From an uncultured Bacteroidales bacterium (GTDB taxonomy: Bacteria; Bacteroidota; Bacteroidia; Bacteroidales; FEN-979), in NCBI GenBank assembly GCA_903903985.1, contig CAIVAT010000178.1, forward strand, positions 1 to 64,000: a stretch of 64,000 nucleotides of DNA, written 5' to 3'. Below the pieces are notes generated by a model. The model saw only the letters and a list, made by a program, of their open reading frames with translations, did no database searches and was not told where the DNA came from. Numbering within the stretch: the first letter of the stretch is position 1; each line of letters starts with the position of its first letter. Positions 10,967-20,683 of the stretch are shown here, one piece after another. Made by a program: the position numbers and the translations under genes.

Positions 10967-11744
10967 GGTACTTTTTATATTTCGCCGGCAGAAAACTGAA
11001 AAAAGTATCTCCACGTAATCCAAGGCGCAATGTTTCTAGCGGGATCAGTTCATGAGGGGCGATGTTGCCAAGATTAACGTTGGCCCCGAAATTTTTAATA
11101 AACCATACCTGCTGGGGTTTCAGGGGAGCTTCCCAAAGCAGTTTATCGGCCTGAACTTTTGCCAGGATTTTATTGATCAGGGCCACATGGGCTTTTCCGG
11201 TCGCACGGTAAATACCAACATTCCCGCTTTCCCGTGCTTCTCCGATCACCTTGAATGAACCTGCCTGCAGCTCTTTTTGAATCATGTCGATCCATCGGCC
11301 CGGTGAGATCATGATTCCGGATTCTTTTGAGCCAACTTCTGAAAGGACGGTGTAATTTTTCGCAAGCTGATGAATATATTCGCATTTAACATCGTGTTCC
11401 ATGAGCATGGATCCATCGGAGACCTCCACGGTGTCGAGTCCCAATTGATCGATATACTTTAAATATTCCGGATAAAGGTCACGGATCACAAATGCTTCAA
11501 ACAAGGTCCCTCCTGCGTAAACCTTAATATTTGCTTTTTGATATACCTTGACCTTTTCTTTGACTTTATTCCCCACCACCGATGTTCCGAAGCCAAGTTT
11601 TACAAAATCGGCCAGGTGACCGGCGGATTCAACAAAATCTTCAGCCTCGCGCACACTGAGGCCCTTGTCCATGACCATGGCAATCCCATTTAGCCTGGGT
11701 TTGCTTGTCCGGTCGGGTAAAAAAGTAAGATTGGATGTGTTCAC
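10956..11744 (-). CDS. comA: Phosphosulfolactate synthase-like protein (ComA family)
   Basis: The family adds sulfite to phosphoenolpyruvate to give (R)-phosphosulfolactate, the first step of coenzyme M synthesis in methanogens. The 262-residue protein shows the single TIM-barrel pattern and conserved blocks DKGLS, DFVKLGFGTS, KVYAGGTLFE, VEVSDGS, SEVGSKE and GEARESGNVGI. It starts with GTG overlapping the TGA of the upstream TPR gene (GTGA), so the two are translationally coupled. No other coenzyme M genes are in the window, so the product's fate (sulfolactate, another sulfonate or a different reaction) is open. Confidence 0.85.
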   Translation of the reverse strand: MNTSNLTFLPDRTSKPRLNGIAMVMDKGLSVREAEDFVESAGHLADFVKLGFGTSVVGNKVKEKVKVYQKANIKVYAGGTLFEAFVIRDLYPEYLKYIDQLGLDTVEVSDGSMLMEHDVKCEYIHQLAKNYTVLSEVGSKESGIMISPGRWIDMIQKELQAGSFKVIGEARESGNVGIYRATGKAHVALINKILAKVQADKLLWEAPLKPQQVWFIKNFGANVNLGNIAPHELIPLETLRLGLRGDTFFSFLPAKYKKYLPK

Positions 11745-13153
11745 TCTGCCTTCTTTTTATATGATTCGATCACTTCAACTACTTGCGGATGGTTTGATGC
11801 TTCGGGGAATGTGGAAAAAAGTCGTTTATGCCCTTCACGGTCCATTTCAAGGGCTTTGAACATTATTTCATGTCCTTCCTGCGATTTTCCCATCATGATC
11901 AGATAATAGGCTATTCCGAAATAAAAATCGGCATTTGTCTGATGGAATAATAAACCATCCGTAAGAACGGCATACCCCTTTTCATAATCTTTCTGATCGG
12001 CGTAAACTACCGAAAGATCAAGCCAGATGTCGGTATCTTCCGGATCAAGTTCAATAACTTTACGGTAAGAGGCGATTCCCTCTTCTATTTTAGAAAGTTT
12101 AATCTGGATATCACCCAGAATAAACCAATATTCGGGAATAGAGGGAGTCAGTTTGATCGCTTTCAGTACATAGGGTAATGCCGATTGCGGTTTTCCCAGT
12201 TCATCATAGGATATTCCAAGACCCAGCCAGGCATCCGCAAATTCGGGGTCGAGTCCTACCGCCTTGTTATAATACTCGATGGAATCTTCAAACTTTCTCA
12301 GTTTCTCGTAGCACTCTGCAATGTAATAGAAGGTAACCGGCTCCGGATCTTCGTAAAAAATTGTTTCTATATAGGTTTCAATGGCCTTTTCGAATTTGCC
12401 GATGTTTGCGTAACAGTTGGCTTTATTGAAGTAGGCTGATGAAAAGGTGTCGTCGATGGCCAGCACATAATCATATGCATCAATAGCCTTTTCATACAGG
12501 TCAATATTGCTGTATGCGATTCCCAGGTTGAACCATGCTGCCACAGAATAGGGTTGCCGGTTGAGAAATGAAAGCAAAAATTCAATGCCGCGTTCTGTCT
12601 GTTGCGACACCTCACAGCAAAATGCAAATTCATACAGTGCGGAATCATTCTCAGGATTCAAATCAAGCGCTTTTAATAAAAATTCGATGGCCTTGTCATA
12701 TTTCCCTATGTTTTCATATTCAAAGGCGATGCTGGAAAACAGGTCGTCAAGATAATCGGCGCCGTCAATCGCTTTTAAATACTCTTCGATGGCCTTTTCG
12801 GGTTTCTCCAACTGGCTGTAAAGGTTGGCTTTGGCAATATGCAGGTCGCTGTCGGCTGAGTCAATATGCTCAATATCCTTCAGTATCCGCAATGCTTCAC
12901 GGTCCTTTTTTGCATTCACTTGAAATTGAGCCAGTTTGACCAAAATAATGGACGACCCCGGATGTTGCTCCAGGGCCTGGTTAATAGTCAGAAAAGCTTT
13001 CCGCTGCTCGTTCTTGAAAAAATAATACTCGATGATTTCTTCGAATTCATCCACATCAAAAAACAAATGCTGATCCTGTTGGATCATTTTCTCAAAACGT
13101 CCGACCAGAGAGAGCGTTTCCCCGTCAAAATATGATTCAAAAGGTTCTTCCAT
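11741..13153 (-). CDS. Tetratricopeptide repeat protein
   Basis: About 470 residues from the ATG at 13153, made almost entirely of TPR-like helical pairs (at least ten, for example LGISYDELGKPQSALPYVLK and LGIAYSNIDLYEKAIDAYDY). There is no signal peptide or membrane segment, so it is likely a cytoplasmic scaffold. The N-terminal 40 residues are acidic. Its stop overlaps the GTG start of the phosphosulfolactate synthase gene, implying coupled expression, but nothing in the sequence reveals the partner. Confidence 0.88.
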   Translation of the reverse strand: MEEPFESYFDGETLSLVGRFEKMIQQDQHLFFDVDEFEEIIEYYFFKNEQRKAFLTINQALEQHPGSSIILVKLAQFQVNAKKDREALRILKDIEHIDSADSDLHIAKANLYSQLEKPEKAIEEYLKAIDGADYLDDLFSSIAFEYENIGKYDKAIEFLLKALDLNPENDSALYEFAFCCEVSQQTERGIEFLLSFLNRQPYSVAAWFNLGIAYSNIDLYEKAIDAYDYVLAIDDTFSSAYFNKANCYANIGKFEKAIETYIETIFYEDPEPVTFYYIAECYEKLRKFEDSIEYYNKAVGLDPEFADAWLGLGISYDELGKPQSALPYVLKAIKLTPSIPEYWFILGDIQIKLSKIEEGIASYRKVIELDPEDTDIWLDLSVVYADQKDYEKGYAVLTDGLLFHQTNADFYFGIAYYLIMMGKSQEGHEIMFKALEMDREGHKRLFSTFPEASNHPQVVEVIESYKKKAE

Positions 13154-13309
13154 CAGCAATTTAAAGGACCAAAATGCATGTTTGGTGATGGCAGCAAAAT
13201 TACGAAAAAAACCAATGTCAGGCAGCCGGTTGATAACCAGATTTCATTTTTTTTTAACAGTGGTGACCGATCAGTTGGAAATCTTTTACATTTGCCTGAA
13301 AAATAAGAT

Positions 13310-14695
13310 ATGTCACTGATTAAATCGATTTCAGGTATCAGGGGAACCATTGGCGGACAACAGGGAACCGGGTTGACCCCGAGCGATCTTGTTCGTTTTT
13401 CGGCTGCATATGCAACCTATTTGCTCGAATTAAATCCTGGCCAGAAATTGAATGTCGTTGTTGGCCGTGATGCCCGGATCTCAGGTATCATGGTAAACAA
13501 CCTGGTTACAGGAACCTTGATGGGAATGGGAGTCAACGTCGTTGATATCGGATTGACAACAACTCCCACTGCTGAAATTGCTGTTGTTGAGGAACATGCG
13601 CATGGCGGGATTATCCTTACTGCAAGTCATAACCCGGCCCAGTGGAATGCGCTTAAACTGCTCAATGACAGGGGTGAATTTCTTTCAGCAAAGGATGGGG
13701 AGCGGGTTATTGCCCTTTATGACAAGTCAGCGTTTATTTTTGCAGGAGCCGGGGAACTTGGAAATTACAAAACCGATGCCTCCTATATACAGAAGCATAT
13801 CGACAAGGTTGTTGCCCTGCCATTGGTTGATACAGAGGCCATTAAGAAGGCGCACTTTCATGTTGCGATTGATGCGGTTAACAGTACCGGGGGGATTGCC
13901 ATCCCTGCATTGCTGCAGGCCCTGAATGTGCACGTGATTGATCAGCTTTATTGCCAGCCTACCGGTATTTTTCCACACAATCCCGAGCCACTTCCCGAAC
14001 ATCTGGGCGACATCTGTGCTTTGGTGTTGAAAAACAGGGCCAACGTCGGTTTCGTAGTTGATCCAGATGTTGACCGACTTGCAATCATCAATGAAAACGG
14101 AGAACCATTTGGCGAGGAATATACCCTCGTTTCAGTTGCTGACTATGTCCTGCAGCATCAAAAAGGGAATACCGTCTCGAATCTTTCTTCGACACAGGCT
14201 TTGAAAATTGTCACAGAACGCGCTGGTGGTGAATATTTTGCATCTGCTGTTGGGGAAGTGAACGTAGTGGAAATGATGAAGGAAAAAGGAGCTGTAATCG
14301 GCGGTGAAGGCAATGGAGGAATCATCTATCCAGAACTTCACTATGGCCGCGACGCCTTGGTTGGTATTGCACTTTTTTTAACTTCCCTGGCCAAATCAGG
14401 TAAAAAATGTTCTGCTCTTCGGGCACAGTTCCCTGATTTTTACATTTCAAAAAACAAGATCAGTTTTTCCCCTGAAATGGATATCGATAAAATCCTCCAG
14501 GCCATTGTTCAGAAATACGAGTCATTCCCGATTTCCACCGTTGATGGGATAAAAATCCAATTTAACGATGAATGGGTGCATTTGCGTCGGTCAAATACCG
14601 AGCCGATCGTAAGGATCTATGCAGAGAGCGATCTGATGAGCAAAGCTGACAATCTTGCAAGGAAAATAATAAACGACTTCAAGGATATTCAATAA
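13310..14695 (+). CDS. glmM: Phosphoglucosamine mutase
   Basis: Converts glucosamine 6-phosphate to glucosamine 1-phosphate on the route to UDP-GlcNAc. The 461-residue alpha-D-phosphohexomutase has the N-terminal SGIRGTIGG, the phosphoserine loop TASHNP (S106), the metal-binding loop DPDVDRL, the sugar-binding GGEGNGG and the C-terminal phosphate loop RRSNTEPIVRIY. The short RRSNTEP loop and GEGNGG, rather than GEES, favour GlmM over phosphoglucomutase. TACATTTG at 13287-13294 is a possible -7 element just upstream. Confidence 0.93.
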   Translation: MSLIKSISGIRGTIGGQQGTGLTPSDLVRFSAAYATYLLELNPGQKLNVVVGRDARISGIMVNNLVTGTLMGMGVNVVDIGLTTTPTAEIAVVEEHAHGGIILTASHNPAQWNALKLLNDRGEFLSAKDGERVIALYDKSAFIFAGAGELGNYKTDASYIQKHIDKVVALPLVDTEAIKKAHFHVAIDAVNSTGGIAIPALLQALNVHVIDQLYCQPTGIFPHNPEPLPEHLGDICALVLKNRANVGFVVDPDVDRLAIINENGEPFGEEYTLVSVADYVLQHQKGNTVSNLSSTQALKIVTERAGGEYFASAVGEVNVVEMMKEKGAVIGGEGNGGIIYPELHYGRDALVGIALFLTSLAKSGKKCSALRAQFPDFYISKNKISFSPEMDIDKILQAIVQKYESFPISTVDGIKIQFNDEWVHLRRSNTEPIVRIYAESDLMSKADNLARKIINDFKDIQ

Positions 14696-14708
14696 GACTG
14701 CTGAAGAG

Positions 14709-14936
14709 ATGCCTGAAAAAAAAAATAAAAAGGCCCGAAAACCTGTGAAATTCAAAACCATCACCATCAAGGTGACAGCACGTCAGAAAAAGTCATTGTT
14801 GAATTTCAGTAAATCCCGGCGCACAACGCCCAACAAGCTAATTAAGAAGGCTATCCGCCCTTTGCTTCAAAATTATGCCGATATGGAATTGAACAGTCAT
14901 CTGCCCGCCAAAGTCAATCAACTTGAACTTTTCTGA
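14709..14936 (+). CDS. Small basic protein, unknown
   Basis: A 75-residue protein starting 13 bases after the glmM stop, so probably cotranscribed. The first 20 residues are very Lys-rich (MPEKKNKKARKPVKFKTITI). The middle, VTARQKKSLLNFSKSRRTT, followed by NKLIKKAI, has the beta strand-helix-helix look of ribbon-helix-helix or nucleic-acid-binding proteins, but no family was recognised with certainty. It converges on recR, whose stop is 9 bases away. The frame continues the GC and codon style of glmM, supporting a real gene. Confidence 0.65.
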   Translation: MPEKKNKKARKPVKFKTITIKVTARQKKSLLNFSKSRRTTPNKLIKKAIRPLLQNYADMELNSHLPAKVNQLELF

Positions 14937-14945
14937 AGATTGAAC

Positions 14946-15569
14946 CTATTTCCTGGCAAGCCCTGATTCATAAGGCGTGCGGTTGAGGATGGAACGGCCC
15001 AGGGTGACTTCATCGGTGTGTTCCAATTCATCTCCGATTGAAACCCCACGGGCAATGGTTGTAAGCCGGAGATTGAATTCTGCGAGTTTTCTGAAAAGAT
15101 AAAAGTTTGTAGTGTCCCCTTCAATGGTCGTTGGAAGCGCAAGTATGATTTCCCCGATGTTTCCGGAGGCCACTCTCTGGATGAGTCCCTCAATATGCAG
15201 ATCCTGGGGGCCGATACCTTCCATCGGGGAGATGATTCCACCAAGGACATGGTAAACTCCGCTGAACTGGCCTGTGTTTTCAATGGCCATCACATCGCGG
15301 ATGTCCTCCACAACACAAATCAGGGAGTGATCCCGTTTTGGACTTTCACAAATGGTACAAAGATCCTGGTCGGAAATATTCCTGCACTCCCTGCAATAAA
15401 TAAGGTCATTCCGCATTTTAATTATGGCTGTTCCGAGCGACTCAACCTCAGCCGGGTTGCGTTTCAACAGGTGCAAAGCCATACGCAGTGCGGTCTTACG
15501 TCCGATTCCGGGGAGCCGGGCAAGTTCGTTAACCGCATGTTCCAGAAGTTTTGAAGGATAGGATTGCAC
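14946..15569 (-). CDS. recR: Recombination protein RecR
   Basis: Partner of RecO and RecF in loading RecA at gaps. At 207 residues it has the helix-hairpin-helix segment [13 protein letters not shown], a four-cysteine zinc motif ([19 protein letters not shown]), and a TOPRIM domain ([41 protein letters not shown]). It starts with GTG at 15569. TACTTTTG on the minus strand at 15590-15597 may be its -7 element. The start region is divergent from the MORN-type gene. Confidence 0.97.
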   Translation of the reverse strand: MQSYPSKLLEHAVNELARLPGIGRKTALRMALHLLKRNPAEVESLGTAIIKMRNDLIYCRECRNISDQDLCTICESPKRDHSLICVVEDIRDVMAIENTGQFSGVYHVLGGIISPMEGIGPQDLHIEGLIQRVASGNIGEIILALPTTIEGDTTNFYLFRKLAEFNLRLTTIARGVSIGDELEHTDEVTLGRSILNRTPYESGLARK

Positions 15570-15611
15570 CTGAAATATTTATTACTTTGCAAAAGTAATT
15601 TTTTAAGGATT

Positions 15612-16313
15612 ATGTTGCGAATTTCAATCTTCACCCTGGTTACTTTTTTTTCTTTGGTTCTGCCTGCACAGGATACGATGAACATGATCAACAGCAGGGG
15701 CAACAAGCATGGGTTTTGGCGTAAAGTCGATTCTGCCGGCAAGGTCATCTACGAAGGCAGGTTTAAAGATGGAATTCCATTCGGAGAGTTCAGATATTAT
15801 TACAATGATGGAAAACTGAAAACAGTTTCCATTGTTTCCGGAAACGGAAAACGGGCTGTAACCGTTTCATATTTCCGCAATGGCATGAAGATGGCAGCCG
15901 GCAACTACCTGGATGAAAAGAAAGACAGTACCTGGCAGTTCTTCAGCGAATCGAACGGGACAATTGTTTCCCAGGAAATATATAAGTCAGGAAGGATCGA
16001 TGGCCTTTCCAAAGTGTTTTATCCGGAAGGCGGATTGTCGGAATTGCATTTTTATAAAAATGGGGTCAAAGATGGACTCTGGGAACAGTATTACCTTGAT
16101 GGCAAGCTGAAACTTCGTGCAGCTTATAAAGCAGGGGAGAAGCATGGGCTCTTCAAAACCTTTTACAATTCAGGAAAACCGATGATTGAAGGTCAGTATG
16201 TTCAGGGTCACCAGGATGGAACCTGGGTCTATTTCACCGAACAGGGAAAAGTCTCTAAAACAGAGGTGTACGAAAGGGGAGCCCTTGTAAAAGACGACCA
16301 GCAGGGAAAGTAA
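15612..16313 (+). CDS. Secreted MORN/YwqK-type repeat protein
   Basis: About 233 residues from the ATG at 15612, giving a clear signal peptide (MLRISIFTLVTFFSLVLPAQ) cleaved before DTMNMINS. The mature part has six to seven repeats of the pattern (Y-E)G-x-F-K-D/N-G-x-P-x-G...YY-x-DG-K-L (for example YEGRFKDGIPFGEF, FYKNGVKDGLWEQYYLDGKL), as in MORN variants and the YwqK 'antitoxin' family. No toxin gene is adjacent, and the exported form argues against a toxin-antitoxin role. An in-frame start at 15564 would overlap recR. Function unknown. Confidence 0.8.
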   Translation: MLRISIFTLVTFFSLVLPAQDTMNMINSRGNKHGFWRKVDSAGKVIYEGRFKDGIPFGEFRYYYNDGKLKTVSIVSGNGKRAVTVSYFRNGMKMAAGNYLDEKKDSTWQFFSESNGTIVSQEIYKSGRIDGLSKVFYPEGGLSELHFYKNGVKDGLWEQYYLDGKLKLRAAYKAGEKHGLFKTFYNSGKPMIEGQYVQGHQDGTWVYFTEQGKVSKTEVYERGALVKDDQQGK

Positions 16314-16316
16314 TCC

Positions 16317-18908
16317 TTACTTGTTGCTGAAGGTGAGCTGTCCATCTCTTACATCGATTTCAATGGTTGCCTCACGATCGACCTTTCCTTCAAGAATCAT
16401 TTTCGACAGCGTATTCAGCAACGCTCTCTGAATCACCCTTTTGATAGGCCTTGCCCCGTATTGCGGATCAAATCCAAGCTTGGCGATATGCGCGATGGCT
16501 TTTGGTGTTGCCTGGAGGGCAATGCTGTTTTTTTCAAGCATTTGTTTAACCGCATCCAGTTGAATTTCAACAACATGAATGATTTCATCCAGGGTCAGTG
16601 GTTTGAACATGATGATCTCATCAATCCGGTTCAGGAATTCCGGACGGATGTTCTTTTTCAGCAGTTCAAAAACCTCCTCTCGGGTTTTACTGAAAATTTC
16701 GTCCCTGTTTGTATCAGTCACATGCTCCATGTTTTCCTGGATGATATGTGACCCTATGTTTGAAGTCATGATGATGATCGTATTCCTGAAATCGACGGTT
16801 CGGCCTTTATTGTCTGTCAACCGGCCATCATCAAGCACCTGAAGCAGGATGTTGAAGACATCGGGATGAGCTTTTTCAATTTCATCAAGCAGCACGACGG
16901 CATAGGGCTTTCTTCTGACAGCTTCTGTAAGTTGCCCGCTTTCTTCATAGCCCACATAACCCGGCGGAGCCCCGATGAGGCGCGAAACGGTGTGTCGTTC
17001 CTGGTATTCAGACATGTCGATGCGCACCATGTTGTTTTCATTGTTGAAAAGGAATTCGGCAAGCGCTTTGGCCAGTTCGGTCTTGCCAACACCGGTCGTG
17101 CCCAGGAAGATAAAGGAACCGATCGGACGGCTGCGATCCTGGAGCCCTGCGCGGCTGCGGCGGATGGCATCGGCAATTGCGGCAATTGCCTCATCCTGGC
17201 CAACGACCCGCATGTGAAGTTCTGTTTCCAGTTCCATTAGTTTCTGGCGTTCCCCCTGCAGCATCCGGTTCACCGGGATCCCCGTCCATCTTGACACGAT
17301 CGCGGCGATTTCTTCGGCTCCGACCTCCTCATTTACCAAAGGTGAATCTTTCTGAATTTCGGATAGATTTTCCTTTAACCTTTCAATCTCTTTTTCGGCC
17401 TGCGGAATTCTCCCATACCTTATTTCAGCAACCTTCCCTAGGTTTCCACTCCGGTTTGCCTGATCAGCTTCAATTTTATAGGTTTCAATTTCATTCTTGT
17501 GCATTTGTATCTGATCCACCAGCCCCTTCTCATTCTTCCAGCGGGCGCGCAAAACCTGCTGTTCATCCTTGAGATTGGCAATTTCAGCACTCAGGGGTTT
17601 TAACCGGTCCTCATCATTTTCACGTTTTATTGCCTCTCGCTCAATCTCCATCTGACGAATTTTCCGGTCAATTTTCTCCAGGTCCTCCGGCACCGAATTG
17701 ATTTCAAGACGCAGTTTTGAAGCGGCTTCGTCGATCAGGTCGATGGCCTTGTCAGGCAGAAACCGGTCTGTGATATAACGCTGCGAAAGTTCAACAGCAG
17801 CAATGATGGCTTCATCCTTGATCCGCACATGGTGATGTGATTCATATCGCTCCTTCAAACCGCGTAAGATAGAGATCGCATCCATTGCGTCGGGTTCATT
17901 CACCATCACCGGCTGAAACCTGCGTTCGAGCGCTTTGTCTTTCTCAAAATATTTCTGAAACTCTTTCAGGGTGGTGGCACCAATCGCACGCAAATCACCT
18001 CGTGCAAGCGCTGGTTTCAGAATGTTCGCCGCATCCATTGCCCCTTCCCCGGCGCCGGCTCCAACCAGGGTATGTATCTCGTCAATGAATAAAATGATTT
18101 CACCGTCAGCTGAAATCACCTCTTTGACAACACTCTTCAATCGTTCCTCGAATTCGCCTTTGTATTTGGCACCTGCTATCAAAGCCCCCATATCGAGGGA
18201 ATAGATTTGCTTTGACTTGAGATTTTCGGGAACATCCCCGTCAATGATACGGTGGGCAAGTCCTTCTGCAATGGCTGTTTTTCCCACCCCCGGTTCGCCA
18301 ATCAGGATCGGGTTGTTTTTTGTACGCCGCGACAGGATTTGCAGGATCCTTCTTATTTCTTCGTCCCGGCCGATAACCGGGTCGAGTTTTCCATCCCTGG
18401 CCAGGTCATTCAGGTTTTTTGCGTATTTATTCAAAGCATGGTAGGTTTCCTCAGCTGTAGGGCTGTTCACGCTGCTTCCCTGCCGAAGCTGCCTGATTGC
18501 TGCCATCAGGTCATGTTCCGTTACCCCATGATCTTTCAGCAGCCGGGCTGCGGGATCATTCGAGGCAATAATTCCAAGCAATATATGTTCAACAGAGACG
18601 AAATCATCTTTCATTTCCCTGGAAACAGCAACAGCTTTATTCAAGGCATTGGTGGCATCGGATGAAAGAAAGGGTTCGCCGCCATTTACTTTAGGCAATG
18701 ATGCGGCCATTTTATCCAATGCCTTCCCGATGAGCACTGTATTGACATTCAGTTTTTTCAGCAGGTATGGAACAACGTGTTCATCCACGGAAAGGATCCC
18801 CTTGAGCAGATGAATGTTTTCAATTGCCTGATTCTCATATGCAGCAGCCAGTTCACTGGCTTTTTGAATGGTCTCCTGCGACTTGATTGTGAAATTATTT
18901 AAATTCAT
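16317..18908 (-). CDS. clpB: Chaperone ClpB disaggregase
   Basis: AAA+ disaggregase working with DnaK/DnaJ on aggregated protein. At 863 residues, it shows the double Clp N-domain (about 1-145), AAA1 with Walker A GEPGVGKT (204-211) and Walker [10 protein letters not shown], the coiled-coil middle domain (about 400-520; its presence separates ClpB from ClpA and ClpC), AAA2 with [16 protein letters not shown] and [20 protein letters not shown], and the C-terminal D2 small domain. There is no ClpP-binding loop of the IGF type. No typical sigma-32 or CIRCE site was seen upstream. Confidence 0.98.
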   Translation of the reverse strand: MNLNNFTIKSQETIQKASELAAAYENQAIENIHLLKGILSVDEHVVPYLLKKLNVNTVLIGKALDKMAASLPKVNGGEPFLSSDATNALNKAVAVSREMKDDFVSVEHILLGIIASNDPAARLLKDHGVTEHDLMAAIRQLRQGSSVNSPTAEETYHALNKYAKNLNDLARDGKLDPVIGRDEEIRRILQILSRRTKNNPILIGEPGVGKTAIAEGLAHRIIDGDVPENLKSKQIYSLDMGALIAGAKYKGEFEERLKSVVKEVISADGEIILFIDEIHTLVGAGAGEGAMDAANILKPALARGDLRAIGATTLKEFQKYFEKDKALERRFQPVMVNEPDAMDAISILRGLKERYESHHHVRIKDEAIIAAVELSQRYITDRFLPDKAIDLIDEAASKLRLEINSVPEDLEKIDRKIRQMEIEREAIKRENDEDRLKPLSAEIANLKDEQQVLRARWKNEKGLVDQIQMHKNEIETYKIEADQANRSGNLGKVAEIRYGRIPQAEKEIERLKENLSEIQKDSPLVNEEVGAEEIAAIVSRWTGIPVNRMLQGERQKLMELETELHMRVVGQDEAIAAIADAIRRSRAGLQDRSRPIGSFIFLGTTGVGKTELAKALAEFLFNNENNMVRIDMSEYQERHTVSRLIGAPPGYVGYEESGQLTEAVRRKPYAVVLLDEIEKAHPDVFNILLQVLDDGRLTDNKGRTVDFRNTIIIMTSNIGSHIIQENMEHVTDTNRDEIFSKTREEVFELLKKNIRPEFLNRIDEIIMFKPLTLDEIIHVVEIQLDAVKQMLEKNSIALQATPKAIAHIAKLGFDPQYGARPIKRVIQRALLNTLSKMILEGKVDREATIEIDVRDGQLTFSNK

Positions 18909-19066
18909 ACGGATTCAATTTTCTTTTTCAAACTGGTTCTCCGCAAAAATGCAACCAAACCTGCTGATTGGTGTTTTTAATGAAATAGTGTCAGATTGTT
19001 TTCAAATTTCCCGACGTTTTGTCCGTTTTTATCTACTTTTGTCAAGTCCTGTGAATTGATTAACAC

Positions 19067-19429
19067 GTGAAGAAAAAGACATTGGTACTTGGTGCAAGCA
19101 CGAATCCGGAGCGGTTTTCATACATGGCCGTCAGGAAACTCAGATATGGCGATATACCTGTCGTTGCGGTAGGACTCAGGGAGGGAGAAATCGGCGGTGT
19201 AAGAATTGAAAAGCCATTTCCGAAATTTGAAGATATACATACGATCACCATTTATATCGGGCCAAAGAACCTGACTGCCTATTATGGCTATATACTCAGC
19301 CTGAATCCCAAACGGGTGATTTTCAACCCGGGCACTGAAACCAGGGAATTTTCGGAAATCCTCTCCGCAGCAGGAATTGAAGTCGTTAATGCCTGTACCC
19401 TGATCATGATTTCCAACAATCTTTATTGA
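19067..19429 (+). CDS. CoA-binding domain protein
   Basis: A 120-residue single-domain Rossmann fold of the CoA_binding_2 type. The N-terminal loop reads LVLGASTNPERFSYMAVRKL, with later GLREGEIGGVRIEKPFP and FNPGTETREF. Starts with GTG at 19067. Family members bind CoA or nucleotides, and their physiological role is mostly undefined. It stands alone between clpB (divergent) and the PKD-like T9SS gene. Confidence 0.85.
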   Translation: MKKKTLVLGASTNPERFSYMAVRKLRYGDIPVVAVGLREGEIGGVRIEKPFPKFEDIHTITIYIGPKNLTAYYGYILSLNPKRVIFNPGTETREFSEILSAAGIEVVNACTLIMISNNLY

Positions 19430-19538
19430 TGAAAATGAGTTTCATGATCGTATACTAAGTTTGATATAAGGAGCGTTATCTGATTAAGTGGCCGGAATCA
19501 AAGAAATTCTTATTTTTGCTGCAGTATTGAAATTCCAG

Positions 19539-20663
19539 ATGAAACATTTCCTGTCTGTATTATTTTTTTTCTGCAGCATTTTTGGCATGAGCCAGGTAAA
19601 CGTTGTGGTGATTCCCGCGGATACCATTGTTTGCTTTCGCGACAGTGTTGCATTTACGACCATCATCACCGGCACGGGTAATGCTGCAATTTCCTATCGC
19701 TGGCAAAAAAACTACATTGACATTACCGGCCAGGGCGCTGCCGATTCAATTTTTGCAATTTCGCATGTTATTAGCAGTTCTCCCGGGATTTACCGTTGTA
19801 TTATCTCGGTGGAAGGCCTGGGTTCGGACACAAGCAATGACGTAATACTGCGCATGCATCCCCGGATGTACATCGATACCCTGTACCGTTATAACCCGCT
19901 TGGTTGTGCTGGTGAATGCAAAGGACAATTCAAGACTAGCGTTTCCGGAGGTACCCCATTTAAAATTGATCCGCCATATATTTATGAATGGCATGGTGGT
20001 CATTCCCAGGATACGATTGTTTTTGGTCTTTGTCCCGGGCATTTTACTTTTACTGTGACAGATTCTTTAGGTTGTTCTATCGATAGTGCATATTTAGTCG
20101 ATTTTTTAAAGTCGCCCAAAGTGACATTTCTGATCAAACCCGATTCGGTGGTCTATCTGACAAATCCCAACATCCAGGTTGTTTTCCCCGATTCAATGAA
20201 GCAGTATATCACAAACTGGACATGGGATTTTGGGGATTCAGCAAAGATCCCTAACCAAAATCCGGCATTGCACACCTACCAGAAAACCGGAAAATTTTTC
20301 ATCCAGCTCAGTTTTACAGATCTGAATGGTTGCGATACGACCATTACCAGCGAAGTGAATGTAAAAGTGGCAGAGCTTGATATCCCCAACCTGTTTACGC
20401 CAAATGGAGATTTTATAAATGATAAGTTTGCAGTTCAGTTAATGGATGATGCCAAGCGTGATTACCGTGAAGCTTATCTGGGGAGTGAGTTGCTGGTCTT
20501 CGACCGTTGGGGTAAAAAGGTTTATAACCAGTCGAACTACAAAAGTGAAGATTGGGATGGTGAGCGGCTTTCGGATGGGACCTATTTTTACATTTTGAAA
20601 TTGACCGGACAATTCGGGGATGAAGTTTCCAAAGGTTCGGTGACCATCCTACGCGGAAAGTAA
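19539..20663 (+). CDS. Secreted protein with PKD-like region and gliding-motility-type (CHU_C) C-terminal domain
   Basis: About 374 residues from the ATG at 19539: signal peptide MKHFLSVLFFFCSIFGMSQ, then Ig-like/PKD-like repeats (YRWQKN near residue 50; WDFGDS with NPALHTYQKTGKFFIQLSF near residue 230), and a C-terminal domain of the type B T9SS signal: LFTPNGDFINDKF, LLVFDRWGKKVY, WDGERLSDGTYFYIL. Expected to be exported through the Sec and T9SS systems and to stay surface-associated or be released. Adhesion or matrix function is possible. The GTG at 19488 would place extra sequence before the signal peptide, so it is less likely. Confidence 0.88.
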   Translation: MKHFLSVLFFFCSIFGMSQVNVVVIPADTIVCFRDSVAFTTIITGTGNAAISYRWQKNYIDITGQGAADSIFAISHVISSSPGIYRCIISVEGLGSDTSNDVILRMHPRMYIDTLYRYNPLGCAGECKGQFKTSVSGGTPFKIDPPYIYEWHGGHSQDTIVFGLCPGHFTFTVTDSLGCSIDSAYLVDFLKSPKVTFLIKPDSVVYLTNPNIQVVFPDSMKQYITNWTWDFGDSAKIPNQNPALHTYQKTGKFFIQLSFTDLNGCDTTITSEVNVKVAELDIPNLFTPNGDFINDKFAVQLMDDAKRDYREAYLGSELLVFDRWGKKVYNQSNYKSEDWDGERLSDGTYFYILKLTGQFGDEVSKGSVTILRGK

Positions 20664-20683
20664 TTCGTTCTCTCTTTATTGTC

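Noticed and set aside
15612-16313. YwqK-type antitoxin
   Set aside because: The protein has a signal peptide and no adjacent toxin gene.
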